From Flavobacterium resistens (lineage in GTDB: Bacteria > Bacteroidota > Bacteroidia > Flavobacteriales > Flavobacteriaceae): 64,000 bases of DNA. The stretch covers positions 434,001 through 498,000 of the forward strand of contig NZ_FXTA01000001.1 of the NCBI RefSeq assembly GCF_900182645.1, in the 5' to 3' direction. The translations under genes and the position numbers were made by a program. Below, piece by piece: positions 60,939-64,000 of the stretch (positions are counted from its first letter, which is position 1; each line of letters starts with the position of its first letter). The notes under the pieces are model-generated. The model did not search any database. It worked only from the letters and a program-made list of their open reading frames with translations, and had not been told where the DNA came from.

Positions 60939-60977
60939 CAAATATATATAAAATGCAACAACACACAACCGGTTGTG
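60939..60977 (-). promoter_or_regulatory. susC promoter with a LacI-type operator
   Basis: The minus-strand -7 box TATATTTG is at 60946-60939, and 19 bp upstream is a TTG (60968-60966) inside the perfect 14-bp palindrome CACAACCGGTTGTG (60964-60977) with central CG, the hallmark of LacI-family sites. The adjacent LacI gene is the obvious binder. The rest of the 525-bp gap up to 61299 has A/T runs and partial words (for example ACGTT near 61086) but no gene. Confidence 0.72.
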
Positions 60978-61299
60978 CAATTTTTTTGTTTGAATAATTA
61001 AAAAAAACACCGTTTTAAAAACATATAATATAATTATTTTACTAAATTTTTAAATATAATACAAAACACCAGTATTTAATTACGAAAACGTTGTAGATAA
61101 ATTAATGATTGAATCGATTAGTTAAAAAAAATGTAAAAATTAAAAATCTGTTTTCTTTTAAAATCTACTTACAATTATAAGATAAAGGAAATTGTAAGTA
61201 ATCTGACAGTTGTACTTAAGCATTGTGGGAAAATTGTAAACGAATCTATTTTATTCAGAAAAATAGACTTAAAAGGCAATCGGTTGCTCATAAAGGCAA

Positions 61300-61330
61300 A
61301 AAATCCCGCTATTGTAATAGCGGGATTTTA
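61300..61330 (-). terminator. Terminator after the LacI gene
   Basis: AAAATCCCGCTATT faces AATAGCGGGATTTTA, 25 bp beyond the LacI stop; T-run on the minus strand. Confidence 0.88.
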
Positions 61331-61354
61331 TAGTATAGAAATTTAAGCCTTAAA

Positions 61355-62395
61355 TTACTTTGTGTCTTTTCGATGTGATGATTCTCTAACCAAAACTTCG
61401 GTATTTAAGAATGTAATTTCCTGAACTTCACTCTCTTTAAGTGATTTTAAGTTTTTTATGATGATTTCTGCAGCTGCTTTTCCCATTTTTTCTGCCGGAT
61501 GGGTAATTGTCGATAAATTAGGATCGATAATTTCAGAAATTGGATCGTTATTAAAGCCAATAACCGCTAGATCTTCGGGAACTTTTATTCCTCTTTTTTT
61601 CGCAGTCTGAACGGCGCTTACCGCTATAATATCTCCCGATGCAAAAATTCCGTCTGGAATTGGTTTCAAATCAAATAATTTATTGCTTGCTTTTACTCCA
61701 TCTTCATAAGTAACCGATTTCAAATCAACAATCAATTCCTCAATTATGGGCAAATTATGATCTCTCAGGGCTTCCATATAGCCTCTTCTTCTTTCATTAT
61801 ACAGATTTCCAAATTCGGCGCCAGCAGTCAAATGCGCAATTCTAAGACAGCCTTGCTCAATAAGGTGTTTTGTCGCTTTATAACCAGCCGAATAATTATC
61901 AATTACAACTCTAAAAGTATTGTAATCTTTTGGAACCCTGTCGACAAATACAAGAGGAATATTATTATTTGAAAATTGTTCAAAATGAGATGTATCACGG
62001 GTTTCCATGGCAAGCGAACAAATCACACCGCTCACACGGTTGCTGTACAGTGATTTAGCCATATTTACTTCATCTGCATACGAGTCATGCGACTGCATAA
62101 TAATTACAGAATAGTCAGATTTTTGTGCTGTAATTTCAATACCGCTAATTAATGATGATAAAAACGGCTGTGTAACCGTTGGAATCAAGACTCCAATGGT
62201 TTTTGTTTTATTACCGCGCAAACCTGCTGCCAGAGTATTAGGAACAAATCCCATTTCTTTGGCTGCCTTTTTGACTTTTTTTATGGTTTTATCACTTATT
62301 GAATGATGGTCTTTTAAAGCTCTTGATATTGTGGAAGTTGCTAAATTCAACTTCTCTGCAATATCGTAGATCGTTACATGTTTATTCTCTTCCAT
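61355..62395 (-). CDS. LacI family transcriptional regulator of the hemicellulose locus
   Basis: The 346-residue protein has a LacI helix-turn-helix (residues 7-55: VTIYDIAEKLNLATSTISRALKDHHSISDKT) with hinge NTLAAGLRGNKTKTIG and a periplasmic-binding-like core (IGVLIPTVTQPFLSSLISGI, GYNNDPISEIIDPNLSTI). It recognises a sugar or oligosaccharide released from the locus substrate. It is directly upstream of the susC-led operon and shares its orientation, with a terminator between them. Confidence 0.92.
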   Translation of the reverse strand: MEENKHVTIYDIAEKLNLATSTISRALKDHHSISDKTIKKVKKAAKEMGFVPNTLAAGLRGNKTKTIGVLIPTVTQPFLSSLISGIEITAQKSDYSVIIMQSHDSYADEVNMAKSLYSNRVSGVICSLAMETRDTSHFEQFSNNNIPLVFVDRVPKDYNTFRVVIDNYSAGYKATKHLIEQGCLRIAHLTAGAEFGNLYNERRRGYMEALRDHNLPIIEELIVDLKSVTYEDGVKASNKLFDLKPIPDGIFASGDIIAVSAVQTAKKRGIKVPEDLAVIGFNNDPISEIIDPNLSTITHPAEKMGKAAAEIIIKNLKSLKESEVQEITFLNTEVLVRESSHRKDTK

Positions 62396-62498
62396 GAAAT
62401 AAATAATATGAGATGTAAATATAAGTTATTTTACAACATTATATGATTTCTAAATTTGACTTGAGTTAATTGCCTAATTATCTAATTTTCAAATTATC

Positions 62499-64000
62499 TT
62501 ATTCGTCATACATTTCCATCCAAAGTCGTGTTTCTTCAAGATCTAGCTCTTTTTCTATTTTTCTAAAAATCTCTTCGTTTACAGCACCATTTTTATGCAT
62601 TACTTCTAGTTTAGCTCGCTCAACATTCAACAGATCAATCTGAAGTTTTGTAAAATCATTAAAAATCTCCCCTCCCATTACATTTCCTTTTCCAAAGAAA
62701 TTTGCAGGAAGTTCTGTTTTCTGCAAACGATTAAATTTTACTTCATATTTGCTTTTAATATTATGGAGTAAATCGTCATTAAGCAATGAAAAATTATCTT
62801 CAATGTGCGCAATAGTCTCAGAAACAATCACATTCCGAATTTGATATTCTTCGGCCAAAATAGAATAAGGTTGTAATTTTAATTTTCGAATAAGCAACGG
62901 AAGTGTAAGTCCCTGAATGACCAATGTAGAAAGGATCACACAGAAAACTAAATAAATTATTAGATTACGAAATGGAAATGCTTCTTTCTCGCTTATCATT
63001 AATGGTAAAGCCAATGCAGCAGCCATAGAAACCACGCCACGCATTCCAGACCAGCCAAAAATAATCATATTGCGATAATCAAATTCTTCTTTTTCACGGA
63101 TTCGTTTGCTGAGAAATCTCGGAAGCAAAGTTGCCGGAACAATCCATAAAAAGCGCACCAAAATAACAACAGCACTTATACTCGCTCCCCATAAAAACAA
63201 TGCAGTTCCCGAATAATTACTGATTCCTCCAATAATATGACGCAACTGAAGTCCGATTAAAATGAAAATCAGCCCGTTTAAAATATTCGTCAAAATATTC
63301 CAGATCGTTCCAGCCATCATACGGCTTTCATGAGTAAAAATTTTACCAGATCTGGCTGAAAGAAAAAGACCTGTTGTCACAACCGCAAGCACTCCCGAGC
63401 ATTCAAAATGTTCTGCAATTAAATAAGATGCAAAAGGAGTTAAAAGTGTCAGCGTCGCCTCGATTATATCATCACAAACAAATTTTGTATGAATAATGCT
63501 CATTACATATCCAACAAGCAATCCTATTGCAATTCCTAAAGTCGACATGATAAAGAAGTTCAAACCTGCTTCCCAAAGCACAAAATTTCCCGCTACAATA
63601 GCTGTAAGAGCATATTTATAAGCTACAAGTCCGCTCGCATCATTAAGTAAACTTTCACCTTCAAGAATCGCAATTAATCTCGGATGCAATCCAAGTCCTT
63701 TTGTAATTGAAGTTGCTGAAACTGCATCGGGAGGCGAAACAATTGCGCCAAGCAAAAATGCTAACGGCCAAGAGATATCATCTATAAGCATATGTGCCGC
63801 TAGAGCAACGGCAATTGTGGTAAACAAAACCAGTCCGACAGCTGCGAGTGTAATTGGGCGAATTGTTTTTTTAAACTCAAACCAACTCGTGTACCAGGCT
63901 GCATGATATAAAAGCGGTGGCAAAAATATAATGAAAACTACTTCGGGATTTAGGGCGATGACCGGCAAATCCGGAACTGTGCTGATTGCCACACCGCAAA
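62499..64000 (-). CDS. CPA1 family Na+/H+ antiporter (N-terminus outside window)
   Basis: The frame runs through the right window edge: before MAISTVPDLP (GTG at 63992) it reads CGV, which fits an earlier membrane helix, so the start is not visible. Ten membrane helices are seen. CPA1 signatures are VVFIIFLPPLLYHAAW, AFLLGAIVSPPDAVSA, the ion-site EGESLLNDASGLVAYK and FGWSGMRGVVSMAAALALPL. The C-terminal 130 residues form a cytoplasmic regulatory region (VIVSETIAHIEDNFSLL). It exchanges Na+ or K+ for H+ across the inner membrane. It is separated from LacI by 100 bp and has no evident link to it. Confidence 0.92.
   Translation of the reverse strand, partial: CGVAISTVPDLPVIALNPEVVFIIFLPPLLYHAAWYTSWFEFKKTIRPITLAAVGLVLFTTIAVALAAHMLIDDISWPLAFLLGAIVSPPDAVSATSITKGLGLHPRLIAILEGESLLNDASGLVAYKYALTAIVAGNFVLWEAGLNFFIMSTLGIAIGLLVGYVMSIIHTKFVCDDIIEATLTLLTPFASYLIAEHFECSGVLAVVTTGLFLSARSGKIFTHESRMMAGTIWNILTNILNGLIFILIGLQLRHIIGGISNYSGTALFLWGASISAVVILVRFLWIVPATLLPRFLSKRIREKEEFDYRNMIIFGWSGMRGVVSMAAALALPLMISEKEAFPFRNLIIYLVFCVILSTLVIQGLTLPLLIRKLKLQPYSILAEEYQIRNVIVSETIAHIEDNFSLLNDDLLHNIKSKYEVKFNRLQKTELPANFFGKGNVMGGEIFNDFTKLQIDLLNVERAKLEVMHKNGAVNEEIFRKIEKELDLEETRLWMEMYDE

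Overview
The window is bacterial, Bacteroidota, and almost certainly Flavobacterium or a close relative. The signs are an A+T-rich sequence, a SusC/SusD polysaccharide-utilisation locus, promoters carrying the Bacteroidota -7 box TAnnTTTG, and intergenic hairpin repeats of flavobacterial style (for example the palindrome CCCGATAGCTATCGGG). No rRNA, tRNA, CRISPR array, transposase or integrase was found.

Layout. 1-8.4 kb (minus strand): a detoxification and peroxide-stress block with a DUF1223 protein (cut by the window edge), two Ohr peroxidases, three alpha/beta hydrolases of epoxide-hydrolase type, a cupin, a DUF2798 protein, a nitrilase and an SDR. Three of its operons share one promoter design: a tandem 14-bp half-site with 21-bp period placed 32 bp upstream of a -7 box, as expected for an AraC-type activator. 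8.7-14 kb (plus): an orphan type VI secretion module of VgrG, an unknown small protein, a DUF2235/Tle1-like phospholipase effector and a DUF2931 lipoprotein that is its likely immunity protein. 14-17.9 kb: a very A+T-rich cassette holding a response-regulator relic and a large NLR-like GTPase-LRR-Roc-COR-TIR gene broken by two +1 frameshifts, with related repeat fragments on both sides. 18-24 kb: a 46-aa small protein, OsmC, a secreted hydrolase, OxyR, MarR, GNAT, HxlR, Crp/Fnr and GlcG/HbpS-type proteins. 23.8-26.9 kb: aldo-keto reductase, GH30 glycosidase and a free-standing CBM6-like protein in one operon.

26.9-37 kb: two drug-efflux systems. The first is a TolC-HlyD-MFS-TetR operon with an AraC gene upstream. 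The second is a TetR-thioesterase-DHA2 MFS cluster followed by a paralogous TetR-SDR cluster. The two TetR paralogues each sit among copies of their own palindromic operator, TATACC-N4-GGTATA for one and ATGACC-N4-GGTCAT for the other. 37-50 kb: a TonB receptor, a quinone-reductase-like MDR enzyme, GNATs, AhpD, a YCII/ECF-sigma pair, an AraC regulator with an esterase, a divergent NmrA/HxlR pair, a MocR regulator and DoxX. 50.7-62.4 kb: a hemicellulose utilisation locus (SusC, SusD, surface glycan-binding lipoprotein, GH10 xylanase with inserted CBMs, GH35) next to a LacI regulator, with a perfect palindromic operator over the -33 region of susC. The window ends inside a CPA1 Na+/H+ antiporter.

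Together this reads as an accessory, regulator-rich part of the chromosome devoted to xenobiotic and peroxide stress, drug efflux, interbacterial competition, possible defence, and plant-polysaccharide use. The strongest leads are the shared AraC-type promoter regulon, the frameshifted TIR-Roco gene and the two diverged TetR operator families.
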